Assembly: GCF_900115265.1 (NCBI RefSeq) | Contig: NZ_FOVU01000015.1 | Coordinates: forward strand, 43,291 to 107,290 | Source: Bradyrhizobium sp. Ghvi | GTDB taxonomy: Bacteria; Pseudomonadota; Alphaproteobacteria; Rhizobiales; Xanthobacteraceae | DNA: 64,000 nucleotides | Reading direction: 5' to 3' | Shown here: in pieces, positions 36,349 through 44,636 of the stretch | Numbering within the stretch: position 1 is the first letter of the stretch | Layout of the letters: each line of letters opens with the position of its first letter | Notes under the pieces: generated by a model | Databases searched by the model: none | What the model was told of the DNA's origin: nothing | The model's input: only the letters and a program-made list of their open reading frames with translations | Translations under genes and position numbers: made by a program

Positions 36349-37233
36349 TTACGAGGCCGCGAGTTCGGCGGCGGTCTTGCCGACGATGGATTCGTCCACG
36401 GGCTTCATAATGCCATGCTCCATCAGCATGTCCTCGAGCTCGTCCATGGAAATCGGGGTCGGGATGATGCCTTTGCCGCCATTGTTGTGAACCTTGGTTG
36501 CAAGATTGCGATAGTGATCGGCCTGCTTGGAATCCGGTGCATATTCCAGCACCGTCATGCGGCGTAACTCGGCATGCTGCACCACGTTGTCGCGCGGCAC
36601 GAAGTAGATCAGCTGAGTGCCTAGCTTCTTGGCCAACGCTTCAGCCAGCTCCAGCTCCTTGTCGGTCTGCCGCTCATTGCAGATCAGACCGCCCAGCCGC
36701 ACGCCGCCAGAGTTTGCGTATTTCAGGATGCCCTTGGAAATGTTGTTCGCGGCATACATCGCCATCATTTCACCGGACATCACGATATAGATTTCCTGCG
36801 CCTTGTTCTCGCGGATCGGCATCGCAAAGCCACCGCAAACGACGTCGCCGAGCACGTCGTATGAGACATAGTCAATGTTTTCGTAGGCGCCGTTCTCCTC
36901 CAGGAAATTGATCGAAGTAATGACGCCGCGGCCGGCGCAGCCGACACCCGGCTCGGGACCACCGGACTCCACGCAGCGAATGTCCTTGTAGCCGACCTTC
37001 ATGACGTCCTCGAGCTCGAGGTCCTCCACGCTGCCTGCGCTCGCTGCCAGGCTCAAAATCGTGTCTTGCGCCTTGGCGTGCAGAATCAGGCGCGTCGAGT
37101 CCGCTTTCGGATCGCACCCTACAATCAGGATTTTCTGACCCATCTCGGCCAGCGCCGCCAGCGTGTTCTGCGAGGTAGTCGACTTGCCGATGCCGCCCTT
37201 CCCGTAGAACGCGATTTGCCTCAGTGAAGACAT
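36349..37233 (-). CDS. nifH: nitrogenase iron protein NifH
   Basis: NifH is the Fe protein (dinitrogenase reductase). The 294-residue product has the P-loop GKGGIGKST (11-19), the [4Fe-4S] ligands C99 (VGCAGRG) and C133 (VVCGGF), and R102, the residue that can be ADP-ribosylated in some diazotrophs. Length is exactly usual. ATG at 37233 gives the standard MSSLRQIAFYG start. A sigma-54 promoter and two NifA sites lie upstream. It is apart from nifDK by more than 20 kb, as in Bradyrhizobium. Confidence 0.99.
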   Translation of the reverse strand: MSSLRQIAFYGKGGIGKSTTSQNTLAALAEMGQKILIVGCDPKADSTRLILHAKAQDTILSLAASAGSVEDLELEDVMKVGYKDIRCVESGGPEPGVGCAGRGVITSINFLEENGAYENIDYVSYDVLGDVVCGGFAMPIRENKAQEIYIVMSGEMMAMYAANNISKGILKYANSGGVRLGGLICNERQTDKELELAEALAKKLGTQLIYFVPRDNVVQHAELRRMTVLEYAPDSKQADHYRNLATKVHNNGGKGIIPTPISMDELEDMLMEHGIMKPVDESIVGKTAAELAAS

Positions 37234-37394
37234 GTTGCTCTCCATCAACCGATTTGCCAAAAGTTGCGTGCTTCTTGCGCGCGAGCTTGTTTCTCTCTCA
37301 GAAACGGGGGCACACAGGTTCAAGGGAAGGAGCGCACGCTCGTTTTACGCGTCGGCGTGCACTCAGCCCTCACTCAGTGTTGCTGCCGCTTAGT

Positions 37395-37410
37395 AGCAAC
37401 AGCCGTGCCA
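37395..37410 (-). promoter_or_regulatory. -24/-12 (sigma-54) promoter of nifH
   Basis: On the minus strand TGGCACGGCTGTTGCT is a perfect match to TGGCAC-N5-TTGCW, about 160 bases before the nifH ATG. Confidence 0.93.
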
Positions 37411-37482
37411 ACGCTTGACTGCGCTCCTTAAGCTCCTGATTACGTTTCTGAAAACCACCTACCCGGTGAGTAAGGCCTTGGC

Positions 37483-37498
37483 TGTTTTGGCTCTAACA
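37483..37498. promoter_or_regulatory. NifA upstream activator site (nifH, proximal)
   Basis: TGT-TTTGGCTCTA-ACA, an exact TGT-N10-ACA, about 75 bases upstream of the nifH -24 element. Confidence 0.88.
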
Positions 37499-37511
37499 GG
37501 TTCTGCGCGGC

Positions 37512-37527
37512 TGTTAGAAAACTAACA
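37512..37527. promoter_or_regulatory. NifA upstream activator site (nifH, distal)
   Basis: TGT-TAGAAAACTA-ACA, an exact TGT-N10-ACA, 29 bases beyond the proximal site, close to three helical turns. Confidence 0.88.
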
Positions 37528-37783
37528 ACGACCACAACCATCAACGCGAAAAGCCGATTTGTCGCGACCTGTTCCGATGCCTTCAGGCGTGGAATGGAAC
37601 TTGCTCCGATTTGAGGACGCTGAATATGCCGGCCGGGTTGGAAAGCTGGCGCATCGGCGGCAAGTGTTGCATACCGGTACGGCGCTTGCTGACATTGGAG
37701 ATGATCGCCAATCAGCTCGGATGACGCCGAACGCAGAAGCTTCATGCCGATCGTTCAGCTCAGCTCGCCTACATAGCTATCTC

Positions 37784-38274
37784 CTGGCGACAATCATCTT
37801 TTATCAGAAAACCGGTTGCGCCACTAACCCGCGTCAGATTCAAGCGCTGAAATCCGCTGGCCAGACGCGATCGCTCGAGACATCTTGAAGCAGCTATGAA
37901 ATGCGGAGGATTTGCGCGGCTTCTTCGGCAACATGCCCGTTGACTCCTGGTTCAGCCGGGCTGCGCCCCGTATCAAGTCAGGCAAAGTCAATCCCGATAC
38001 TATCGAGCCAGCGAGCGCACTCGCCTTGATGGTGGGCGATCCGCTCCTGATACGACGAGCGCTGATCGATGTAGACGGAGCACGATGTGCTGGACTCCAT
38101 CATGAACCCATGCTGTCCCTTGGCCGCACGTCGCAAGATGACATCGACGGATGCTTGCACGAAGCAAACCGCACGCATTGTCCGCAGACGTCAGACAACA
38201 GCAGAGCGTACCCCCAGCCCATGAAACGAGGCAAAGATGACGTTCCACCTTCCGGCTTCCTTCACGGGCAATAG
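37784..38274 (+). pseudogene. broken ArsC-like nitrogenase-associated protein gene
   Basis: The start region reads LATIIFYQKTGCATNPRQIQ followed by ALKSAG, matching the N-terminus of the ArsC/Spx-type nitrogenase-associated protein (FYEKPGCxxNxRQK). A one-base shift near 37870 and a TGA where a Trp codon is expected (frame IARDILKQL-stop-NAEDLRGFF) separate it from an intact C-terminal part, FFGNMPVDSWFSRAAPRIKS and EPASALALMVGDPLLIRRAL, ending at 38274. The first codon is CTG rather than ATG. Two independent lesions make it a pseudogene. It lies between the nifH promoter region and ompW. Confidence 0.7.
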
Positions 38275-38652
38275 GCGACGGGGCCTTCGCTGAGACGGCC
38301 TGCGCGAGTGGCTGCTCCGTAACACGGGTGTCGCGTATACTACGTTCGAATGCCGCTCTTCTCACCTTTGCAGTGTGGGAGAGGCGCAGTTGTGCGTCTT
38401 TATGCACATGAACGGCGTGGGTTGGATCAGAGCAGCGATGGGAGACGTGGCTTCTTGAAGAGATCTGACTCTCTTGAATTGAATAACGATAAGAACAGAC
38501 CATCACGCTTCGCGGCCGTGATCCTTAAGCAACTTAGAAGTAATTGCGCTATGGCCGCTCCAATTTTGATCGGCGTCAAATCCTTCGCCACCCGCCATGT
38601 GTGACAGAGATCTCGCGCGGCTCTTCGCGCGGACTTTGGAATGGAGAATTCG
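38275..38652. other. intergenic stretch before the OmpW-type gene
   Basis: About 380 bases; I searched for a -24/-12 element and NifA sites and saw none of good quality. Confidence 0.5.
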
Positions 38653-39384
38653 ATGAGAAGAAGGACAGTTCTGACGATGGCATCGCTGCTCGCGCCAGCG
38701 ACCTCGTTGGCCAGCATCCCGGTACAGGCTGCGGATCTGGGTCGGGCGCCGATCTACTATAAAGCGCCTCCGATTGAACCTTGTAACCCATGGATGATCC
38801 GCCTGCGCGTGCTTGGCGTTTTGCCAGATACCGCGGGCAGCTCGGTCAGCGTCCCCGGCGCGCCCTCGCTGTCCTCACCAACTTCTGGGCTATCAATCAG
38901 CGATCAAGCCATACCTGAGCTCGACATCACCTATTTCTTCACAAAAAACGTTGCCGCCGAACTCATTCTCGGCGTGACCAGCCACCACATCAGCGGCAAT
39001 GGCTCGCTCACTGGCCTCGATATCGGCAAAGCCTGGCTGTTGCCGCCAACACTGACTCTGCAATATCACTTCACCGATTTCGGCGCGCTCAAGCCCTATA
39101 TCGGCGCGGGCATCAACTACACCGCATTCTTCAACCAATCGGCAGCCAATACGTCGCTCGCCGGTCTTGCCGTGACAGATTTGCGCATCAGCAACCAATT
39201 CGGCGCGGCGGTCCAATTCGGCTTCGATTACATGCTTAATCGTCACTGGGGCCTCAACTTTGACGTGAAGAAGCTATGGCTGCGGCCAGAGTACTCCGCG
39301 ACCGTAAACAATGCGATTGCCGTCACCGGGCGCGCCAACATCGACCCATGGCTCGTCAGCGGCGGCGTCGCTTACAAGTTCTAA
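38653..39384 (+). CDS. OmpW-family outer-membrane protein
   Basis: A 243-residue outer-membrane beta-barrel protein of the OmpW family. It has a signal peptide (residues 1-27, ending in IPVQAA), followed by WMIRLRVLGVLPD, ELDITYFFTKNVAAELIL, LTLQYHFTDFGALKPYIGAG and INYTAFF, and ends with the terminal aromatic residue of GGVAYKF, as needed for barrel insertion. ATG at 38653 follows GGAGA; an ATG four codons earlier overlaps this site. OmpW forms an eight-strand barrel for small hydrophobic or ionic solutes. Its place beside nifH suggests symbiotic expression, but no nif promoter was found. Confidence 0.88.
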   Translation: MRRRTVLTMASLLAPATSLASIPVQAADLGRAPIYYKAPPIEPCNPWMIRLRVLGVLPDTAGSSVSVPGAPSLSSPTSGLSISDQAIPELDITYFFTKNVAAELILGVTSHHISGNGSLTGLDIGKAWLLPPTLTLQYHFTDFGALKPYIGAGINYTAFFNQSAANTSLAGLAVTDLRISNQFGAAVQFGFDYMLNRHWGLNFDVKKLWLRPEYSATVNNAIAVTGRANIDPWLVSGGVAYKF

Positions 39385-39407
39385 CGCTAGAACAGGATCG
39401 GATAGGG

Positions 39408-39432
39408 GCGTCCGTTTGATCAACCCGGACGC
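39408..39432 (+). terminator. hairpin downstream of the ompW-type gene
   Basis: GCGTCCG and CGGACGC form a 7-bp stem with an 11-base loop, 24 bases after the stop codon. No T-run follows. Confidence 0.45.
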
Positions 39433-39829
39433 GACGAGCTCATCGAGCGCGTCCGCTTACCTTACCGCAGTGCAAGCAGAGCGAGATGACGCGTCAGGGA
39501 CGCGTTATCTCGCGAGACGCGGGAAGCCATTCGCAGGACGGCTCACGCTGTGAGCTACGGATCGTGCGGTATGGAGTGACCGTACCGAACAGATCGGCCC
39601 AGCATATGTTCATATTCTTACTGGTCGCGCGTTGCAAAGGCGCCATTTGCCGGTTGGGGCGGAGAAGAACGGCGGCACGCGGCGGCAACTTCAAAGACTT
39701 TGCTGTTCTCACCTCGGAAGCGTGATGGCTACGCTCAACCCTCAGACGACCTGAGTTCCGAGCGGCCAGCTCATCGCCTGACAAGCCGTCGATACTTGTC
39801 CCCGGCAAGGTGGCCGCTGATCGAAGCCT
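39433..39829. other. intergenic stretch, no gene seen
   Basis: About 400 bases between convergent genes with only short unsupported frames. Confidence 0.5.
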
Positions 39830-40177
39830 CTATCTTCGCTTTAGCACGATCACAAGGCGGTCGACACGTTTGCCCTGCTTGAGGTGGGAGTTTACGATTT
39901 CGTCAACATCCTCAGGCGTGGTCGCGCGGTACCACACTCCATCGGGATAGACGACCATCAAGGGGCCAGAGTTACAAAAGCCAAGGCAGCCTGCCATCGT
40001 GAAGCCAATATCGCTGAGGCCTTGCGCTTCAATCGCATTGGCCATCCGATCCCATAGGGCTTGCGCGCCGGAGGCGCCACAGCTGCCGTGCGGATGAGTT
40101 GGCGGACGCTGCGTGTTGCAGGCAAAGACATGATGCCTATAAAGTTGAGGAAGCTCGAATTCGGTTTCTGAGTTCAT
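39830..40177 (-). CDS. thioredoxin-fold [2Fe-2S] ferredoxin
   Basis: A 115-residue ferredoxin of the thioredoxin-fold (Shethna I, FeSI) class. Four Cys sit in the right pattern: HHVFACNTQRP (C20), HGSCGASG (C33), and TMAGCLGFCNSGP (C64, C68), followed by GVWYRATTPEDVDEIVNSHL. Such ferredoxins occur in nif clusters and may pass electrons to nitrogenase or to cofactor assembly. It stands alone, more than 1 kb from its upstream neighbour. Confidence 0.85.
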   Translation of the reverse strand: MNSETEFELPQLYRHHVFACNTQRPPTHPHGSCGASGAQALWDRMANAIEAQGLSDIGFTMAGCLGFCNSGPLMVVYPDGVWYRATTPEDVDEIVNSHLKQGKRVDRLVIVLKRR

Positions 40178-41327
40178 GCGCTTGCCAATCCTGAATCAAA
40201 GGACTTCATCTGAAAAGGTCCCAGGTGCGAGCCCATCGCCCCCACATTCTTGACGCCGCATCGACCAATCGATGCTAACATTCCAGCTCGCGCCTGCGAA
40301 AGCAGGCGAAATGAGTGGGCGCCATCGTGATTGTCCTCGCTAAAGACCAACCTCTTCTGCCCTCATCGCGATCTTTCTGCTCACGCATCACTGTCACCAT
40401 TCAACTTCTCCAAAGCAAATTGTGCACCAGATGCGTAACGTTCGTTTCTGCAACGATCCCGTGCTTTGTGCCATCCACAATTAATGCGAAGGTTGCGACA
40501 ATGCCGTTCGCTTTTGTTTCGGACACGACAAACCTCGCATAGCGTTTGACTTCCCGCTTCAACGCGAGCCCACAGCATTCTTTTCGCGCCCTGAGGCTGG
40601 ACGCCGCGTTCCGCCGCTGCCCATCTATCGTTTGCTCAACAGGTAGCGCCTGTCGCCAGATCCCAACGAGGCAGGGATGATCGCCGAGCCACCTTTGACG
40701 CTGCAGACCAAGCCGGTCGCAATCCCCCTTCGGCTGCAACCTCAAACGGCAACACAGCGGTCCCCAGATTGGGACCACGCTTCGCAGGACACGCGTCAAG
40801 ACGCGCTTGCAGCAGCAGTTGCGGAACAACGCGCACGTGCCCATGAATGCATTTGCTCTTAACGGCCCTAACTGACGTTGGTGGCGCCATTGCTCAGAGC
40901 GTCGCGCGAACCGGGGTTTGGCATGGCAGTTGCTCAGGCAGTAACGCCGGCTGCACCGGCCGGCGTTCTGACACAGGATCGTCATTCCCCCTCCCCAAAC
41001 GATCCTGTCAGTCTGGGCCCTGCCATTCTCCAAGCCCGGACGATGCCCTCGGCGAACTTCCAGCCGCCGGGGGCATTTCCCGCTCAAACATATCGCCGGC
41101 GGTAGGAAGCATGTCCCGCCAGCCGGCTCGATTTGACGAGCCAGCGCAAGAGCAGCTTGTTGGTGCTGGGGAGGTCGCGGAGTGCAAGCTCGCAGTCCGA
41201 CGAGGTGCCCATTTTGTCGCACAAGTCGAAAGCCGTGACCCGCATCTGCCAACGCTCACGAGTACGATGGCCTCATCCGACAGCAAAGCGCCTCAGGCAG
41301 CTTAAACACAACAAAGCTCCAGGCCAA
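40178..41327. other. 1.15-kb stretch without a supported gene
   Basis: Long overlapping frames exist on both strands (minus 40401-41252, plus 40847-41305) but have Cys/Arg-rich or disordered composition and no ribosome site. A short plus-strand segment, PVSLGPAILQ followed after nine residues by QPPG at about 40995-41070, faintly recalls SPLGDRILQ and PPG of NolB. I do not call a gene here. Confidence 0.45.
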
Positions 41328-41801
41328 TTAGTCCGGATGGATCGTGATATCCATGGTTTCGTCGCTCTCCTCGAAGGGGTTGGTAAACCGATCGTCCTCC
41401 AGCAGCTTGACGCCGCACAGGCAGACGTCACCTTCGATCACGGCGAGCGCGACCGGCTCAAGGCATTGTCCATCGCAGGGGCCGTCGATGCACATCCCAG
41501 TGTCGATCTCAAATCTTGCACCGTGCCGGCCGCATCTGAGAAAAGAGCAATCCGCCGAAAAAAACGCACCGGAGCCGATGTTTAGCCAGACGCTCTCATG
41601 CGGACAACGATTGATATAGCCAAAATAGTCGTCGCCGAAGGTGCGCACCACAATAATTGGAAACGGCCGGCTCTCGCCCCCATCATCGATCCGTGACAGG
41701 CTAAAGCCCATGGCCCCACTCCGCTGGATGGCATCAGCCGGACAGACGACAAAAACGTCGATGTGATCGCTCATCAGGTTGCCGATGATTGGTTCGCTCA
41801 T
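41328..41801 (-). CDS. Rieske-type [2Fe-2S] protein, nif-associated copy 1
   Basis: A 157-residue soluble Rieske ferredoxin-like protein. The two ligand motifs are CPHES (after YGYIN-x-, about residue 66) and CGRHGARFE (about 90), followed by TGMCIDGPCDGQCLEPVALA. There is no signal peptide or membrane anchor. It is clearly related to the protein at 50199-50594 through the whole core, with an extra acidic C-terminal tail. Its ATG overlaps the stop of the preceding gene (ATGA), so it is coupled to the nifB operon. A role in electron supply or oxygen sensing for nitrogenase assembly is possible. Confidence 0.87.
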   Translation of the reverse strand: MSEPIIGNLMSDHIDVFVVCPADAIQRSGAMGFSLSRIDDGGESRPFPIIVVRTFGDDYFGYINRCPHESVWLNIGSGAFFSADCSFLRCGRHGARFEIDTGMCIDGPCDGQCLEPVALAVIEGDVCLCGVKLLEDDRFTNPFEESDETMDITIHPD

Positions 41802-42019
41802 CCCGGCCTCGCAGTTTCCTGCTTGAAGGCTTCAATCGCAGTCCGGCTCAGCTGAAAAATCCCACGGCCACGAGCGAGCGGCCGAAAAGCCGAGCCGGCA
41901 TGGGCGTTGAGGACATCAAACCACTGGTTCGGCGTGAGCTTCGCCGGACGCTCGCTGATTTGGATCACCCTCCCATTGGGAGCGAAGCGGACGTGGATGA
42001 TGACTTCTTGCGAGTTCAT
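41798..42019 (-). CDS. 73-aa nif-operon protein, unknown
   Basis: The product starts MNSQEVIIHVRFAPNGRVIQ and continues with ISERPAKLTPNQWFDVLNAH and FRPLARGRGIFQLSRTAIEA: a compact alpha/beta protein. ATG at 42019 follows AGAGGA at ideal spacing, and the stop overlaps the ATG of the Rieske gene. Both signs show translation. No Cys or metal motif is present. I do not recognise the family; the role is presumably linked to its Rieske partner or to nitrogenase. Confidence 0.7.
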   Translation of the reverse strand: MNSQEVIIHVRFAPNGRVIQISERPAKLTPNQWFDVLNAHAGSAFRPLARGRGIFQLSRTAIEAFKQETARPG

Positions 42020-42364
42020 AGCGATCCTCTGTTTTGCTAACTCTAAAGATCTTGAGCGGACACCCAGAATCCGTGATGCGCTTGGTTTCGGGCACCTTGG
42101 CGCACGAGCCTCAAGCCGACGCGGCGCCATCTCTACTATCGAGCAGGTGTTCTTCGCGTTCATTGGACCATTTCGCTTGCGGTCCTAAGACGAGTGCATG
42201 CCTGCAGCGGCATTCGGCACGCTCCCGCCATGTGAATCAGGATGTGTCCGACAACACCGCTACAGCGACGTATCCTCGGTCCGTTTGCTCATCTCTGGCG
42301 AGGAGAAACACCACGCTCATCGCAATTCACTCCTCGTTGTTCCGTGTCGTGGATGACGAGCATC

Positions 42365-43123
42365 TCAGCGACTCGCTGCACCCGCTCCCACGTTGATCGA
42401 CGCATCTTCCATGGTCTCGACGGTACACTGGATCTGCTTGTTCGTGAGATGGGTGTGAAAACGGAAGCGCCAGAGCACGGTCTGCTGTTTTTTTCCGCAA
42501 CCAGGAGATCGCCACGCCGATAGGCGACGTCAAAGTAGTGGCGTTGCAAGTGCAGCGGTTGGCTATAGGCGGTGGATTCAATCCGTGCGCCGCGCAGATC
42601 ATCGATGATGGCGTCGCGCCCTGATCGTGTGAAGCGGGTCCCCAGATAAACGAGATAAACCAGCCAGTTCACCTCGGTCACATCGGGGCCAACATAAGGC
42701 GGCTTGATGCCCTCAAAGGATTGCATACGCGTATTATAAAGCTGTTCGAGTTGAGGACGCCGCTTTAGGATTTCATCGAGACGCTTGAGCTGCGCTAGGC
42801 GCAAGGCACGAAAGGAGTAGAGCGAGGCGATAACCGCGTGCCCTCGAGCCAGTGCCGAGCGCCCTCAACTGCAAGGAGGGGCCCGATGGTACCACTCGAG
42901 ACCGCAACGCATATTTGCGGCCAAGATAGGCGGCGAAAGCGTGCTCAAACGCCCCAACGATCCGCCCGCTGGAGAATTGCTGCGAACACAGCAGCGTTTC
43001 CATGGCAGAGAGCTCGGCGGAAGTGATATCGGGATCGGACGGTGGAATGAATGATGTATTCTCCTCCACAGTGTGCGCGCTATCAAACCTATACTCTGCT
43101 AGCTCAGTGCTCACCGCCCACAT
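42365..43123 (-). pseudogene. DegT/DnrJ/EryC1-type aminotransferase remnant
   Basis: The N-terminal part (PPSDPDITSAELSAMETLLC, FSSGRIVGAFEHAFAAYLGR, then SSGTIGPLLAV) and the C-terminal part (LRLAQLKRLDEILKRRPQLE, YSQPLHLQRHYFD, ADRALALPF, then LTNKQIQCTVETMEDASINV) of a PLP-dependent sugar aminotransferase are present, but the pieces lie in three frames and the central PLP-binding region, about 150 residues with the Schiff-base Lys, is missing. An internal deletion after VIASLYSF and at least three frame changes show decay. It lies inside the nifB operon. Confidence 0.7.
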
Positions 43124-43380
43124 TCCTTTTTGGCCAACACAATGCCGGTCGCCCGCGTCGGATCGGCTGTAATCTGCACGCAGTGATCCGATCCATCGAC
43201 CAGATGAAGGTCGAAACGCGGAAACTGCCGAAACGGCGGATCCGCCACATCCGAGGCATCACAGCGCACCCAAGCAAGCTGCGGAAAGCGGCGCCGCAGC
43301 TCGACAAACGGACCCGTCTCGCCGCCATCGGCTGCAAGCAGCCGCTCGATTTCGATCAATTCCTCCGTGGTAAGCGCCAT
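43111..43380 (-). CDS. 89-aa nif-operon protein, unknown
   Basis: The product begins MALTTEELIEIERLLAADGG and has a compact second half, FPRFDLHLVDGSDHCVQITA and GIVLAKKECGR. ATG at 43380 follows AGAGGAG. It lies between a DUF3024-like gene and the aminotransferase remnant, on the nifB strand. Small proteins of this size occur in nif clusters of other diazotrophs, but I cannot name the family with certainty. Confidence 0.65.
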   Translation of the reverse strand: MALTTEELIEIERLLAADGGETGPFVELRRRFPQLAWVRCDASDVADPPFRQFPRFDLHLVDGSDHCVQITADPTRATGIVLAKKECGR

Positions 43381-43414
43381 CGTGGCTCCTCTATGACTCG
43401 TCAAAGGCGGTTCG

Positions 43415-43774
43415 TCATTGCCAGAACAGACGCTCCGGATCCGCGTTCAAGTCATCGATTGCGGAAGTCAACCGGTGATAAAGGCTGTAAAATTCCCAGA
43501 TTCCTCGCGCATGATTCTTGCGAAACAGCTTCCAGATCCCGCTCACGGCATCATAAAGAATCAGCGCGACATCGATGAGCGCGCCATTCTTGCCGATGTT
43601 GCGCGAGCAACAGGGGCTCTCGACGAGGTAGCCGCCTCTCACCGGCGTAACGTAGGGTGAGACGTAGAGATAGCGTTTGCGCGAGCTCAAGCCGCGCTCG
43701 ATCCGTTTGCGATCGAGCTCGTTGGGGTGAGGCACCAGCCGGGCCTTTGCATTTCTCATCAGCGCAGCATTCAT
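43415..43774 (-). CDS. DUF3024-like protein in the nifB operon
   Basis: A 119-residue product with basic N-terminus (RKRIERGLSSRKRYLYVSPY), a central block VALILYDAVSGIWKLFRKNH and the ending FYSLYHRLTSAIDDLNADPE-RLFW, which resembles the W-x-LY...W-x-Y...LL-x-I-x-D-x5-FW pattern of DUF3024. ATG at 43774 follows GGAGG at seven bases; an in-frame ATG five codons earlier overlaps that site. Function unknown. Its place 15 bases after a NifZ-domain gene indicates a nitrogen-fixation role. Confidence 0.65.
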   Translation of the reverse strand: MNAALMRNAKARLVPHPNELDRKRIERGLSSRKRYLYVSPYVTPVRGGYLVESPCCSRNIGKNGALIDVALILYDAVSGIWKLFRKNHARGIWEFYSLYHRLTSAIDDLNADPERLFWQ

Positions 43775-43789
43775 GGCGAAAGCCTCCAT

Positions 43790-44029
43790 TCAAAGCACTG
43801 CGATTTCTTCTTCGAGACAGCCGATGAGCAGCTGCTCACCAAAATCGACAATGTAGATCGGCACGTTCGCTTCGGTATGGATTGCGACGTTGATGATCTC
43901 ACCGATTGATCCGGCGGCGAGCAAGACTCCCTCGGGCTCCCTATCTGGAAACGAGTCGTCGTTGATGAGGTCGACTGCGGTCTTGACCCGCTGTCCCCGC
44001 CGATATTTCGGAAAGCCGAGCTGCGTCAT
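43790..44029 (-). CDS. NifZ-domain protein, second copy
   Basis: A 79-residue NifZ-like protein: YRRGQRVKTAVDLINDDSFP, LLAAGSIGEIINVAI and IYIVDFGEQLLIGCLEEE follow the SH3-like NifZ pattern (GxxV...xNDGxxP...GxxGxVxxxG...YxVxF). Its ATG overlaps the stop of the upstream NifZ gene (ATGA). In Azotobacter NifZ is one protein of about 150 residues; here two short NifZ units are separate, coupled genes. NifZ assists P-cluster formation on NifDK. Confidence 0.8.
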   Translation of the reverse strand: MTQLGFPKYRRGQRVKTAVDLINDDSFPDREPEGVLLAAGSIGEIINVAIHTEANVPIYIVDFGEQLLIGCLEEEIAVL

Positions 44030-44358
44030 GACTCCTCCGGCAATGGTAGATCGTCGATCTCCTCGCAGGCGTCCACCGACTCTAGTTCCTTGCGCTTCAT
44101 GCCAACGCGGTAACCGCTTTCTAGAAACTCGACGCCGTAGATGTAGAATTGCTGCAGGAATGTGCCGATCACGACGACGTAACCCACCTCTCCCTTCTTG
44201 ACTAAAACGTCGCCAATCTCCTTGCCGCGATAGGTGCCATCATTGCGGATGGTGCGATTGGCTCGCACCTTTTGTCCAAAGGCGAAAACAGGCGGCCCGC
44301 TGAGCTCGACGACGTCGCTGTCGCGAACGATGCTGTTCATGTGCCGCGCCTCATGCAT
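44026..44358 (-). CDS. nifZ: NifZ, first copy
   Basis: A 110-residue NifZ-type protein with FAFGQKVRANRTIRNDGTYR, VLVKKGEVGYVVVIGTFLQQ and FYIYGVEFLESGYRVGMKRK, the standard NifZ core, plus an acidic tail. NifZ acts as a chaperone in maturing the second P-cluster of the MoFe protein. ATG at 44358 follows GAGGG and lies four bases after the stop of the preceding small ORF; ATG at 44340 is an alternative. Confidence 0.87.
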   Translation of the reverse strand: MHEARHMNSIVRDSDVVELSGPPVFAFGQKVRANRTIRNDGTYRGKEIGDVLVKKGEVGYVVVIGTFLQQFYIYGVEFLESGYRVGMKRKELESVDACEEIDDLPLPEES

Positions 44359-44365
44359 GGCTCCC

Positions 44366-44602
44366 TCAGGGATGCGGGGGCTGCCTCGCCCAGGCGACAT
44401 CCTGGATTACTCCATCCTCGCGCGGCATCGCGAAGCACCTTTGGACCGCGCGGAATGAAATCCCCGCCAGGACCGTGCTGCCGACCAGCAACAGCACGAT
44501 CGCACGGCAATCCAGCGCGGTCGTCGTCCGCGACAGAGGACCGAACGTCGGTGTCTGCGCCGACGCCAGCGCCCAGCATGAAGCTTGCGGCGTTTTCAGC
44601 AC
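44366..44602 (-). CDS. small putative membrane protein between fdxN and nifZ
   Basis: A 78-residue frame starting with GTG, with one clear hydrophobic segment (CRAIVLLLVGSTVLAGISF). Codon use is normal for the region, and its stop lies four bases before the nifZ ATG, which suggests translational coupling. The ribosome site (GGAA, 12 bases away) is weak. No family recognised; a competing frame on the same strand is less well coded. Confidence 0.4.
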   Translation of the reverse strand: MLKTPQASCWALASAQTPTFGPLSRTTTALDCRAIVLLLVGSTVLAGISFRAVQRCFAMPREDGVIQDVAWARQPPHP

Positions 44603-44636
44603 CAGCGTTTCGCATTCCGTTCATGGGGCTCACGCT

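Noticed and set aside
40401..41252. 283-codon minus-strand ORF
   Set aside because: Very high Cys and Arg content, no domain and no ribosome site; a typical shadow frame in GC-rich DNA.
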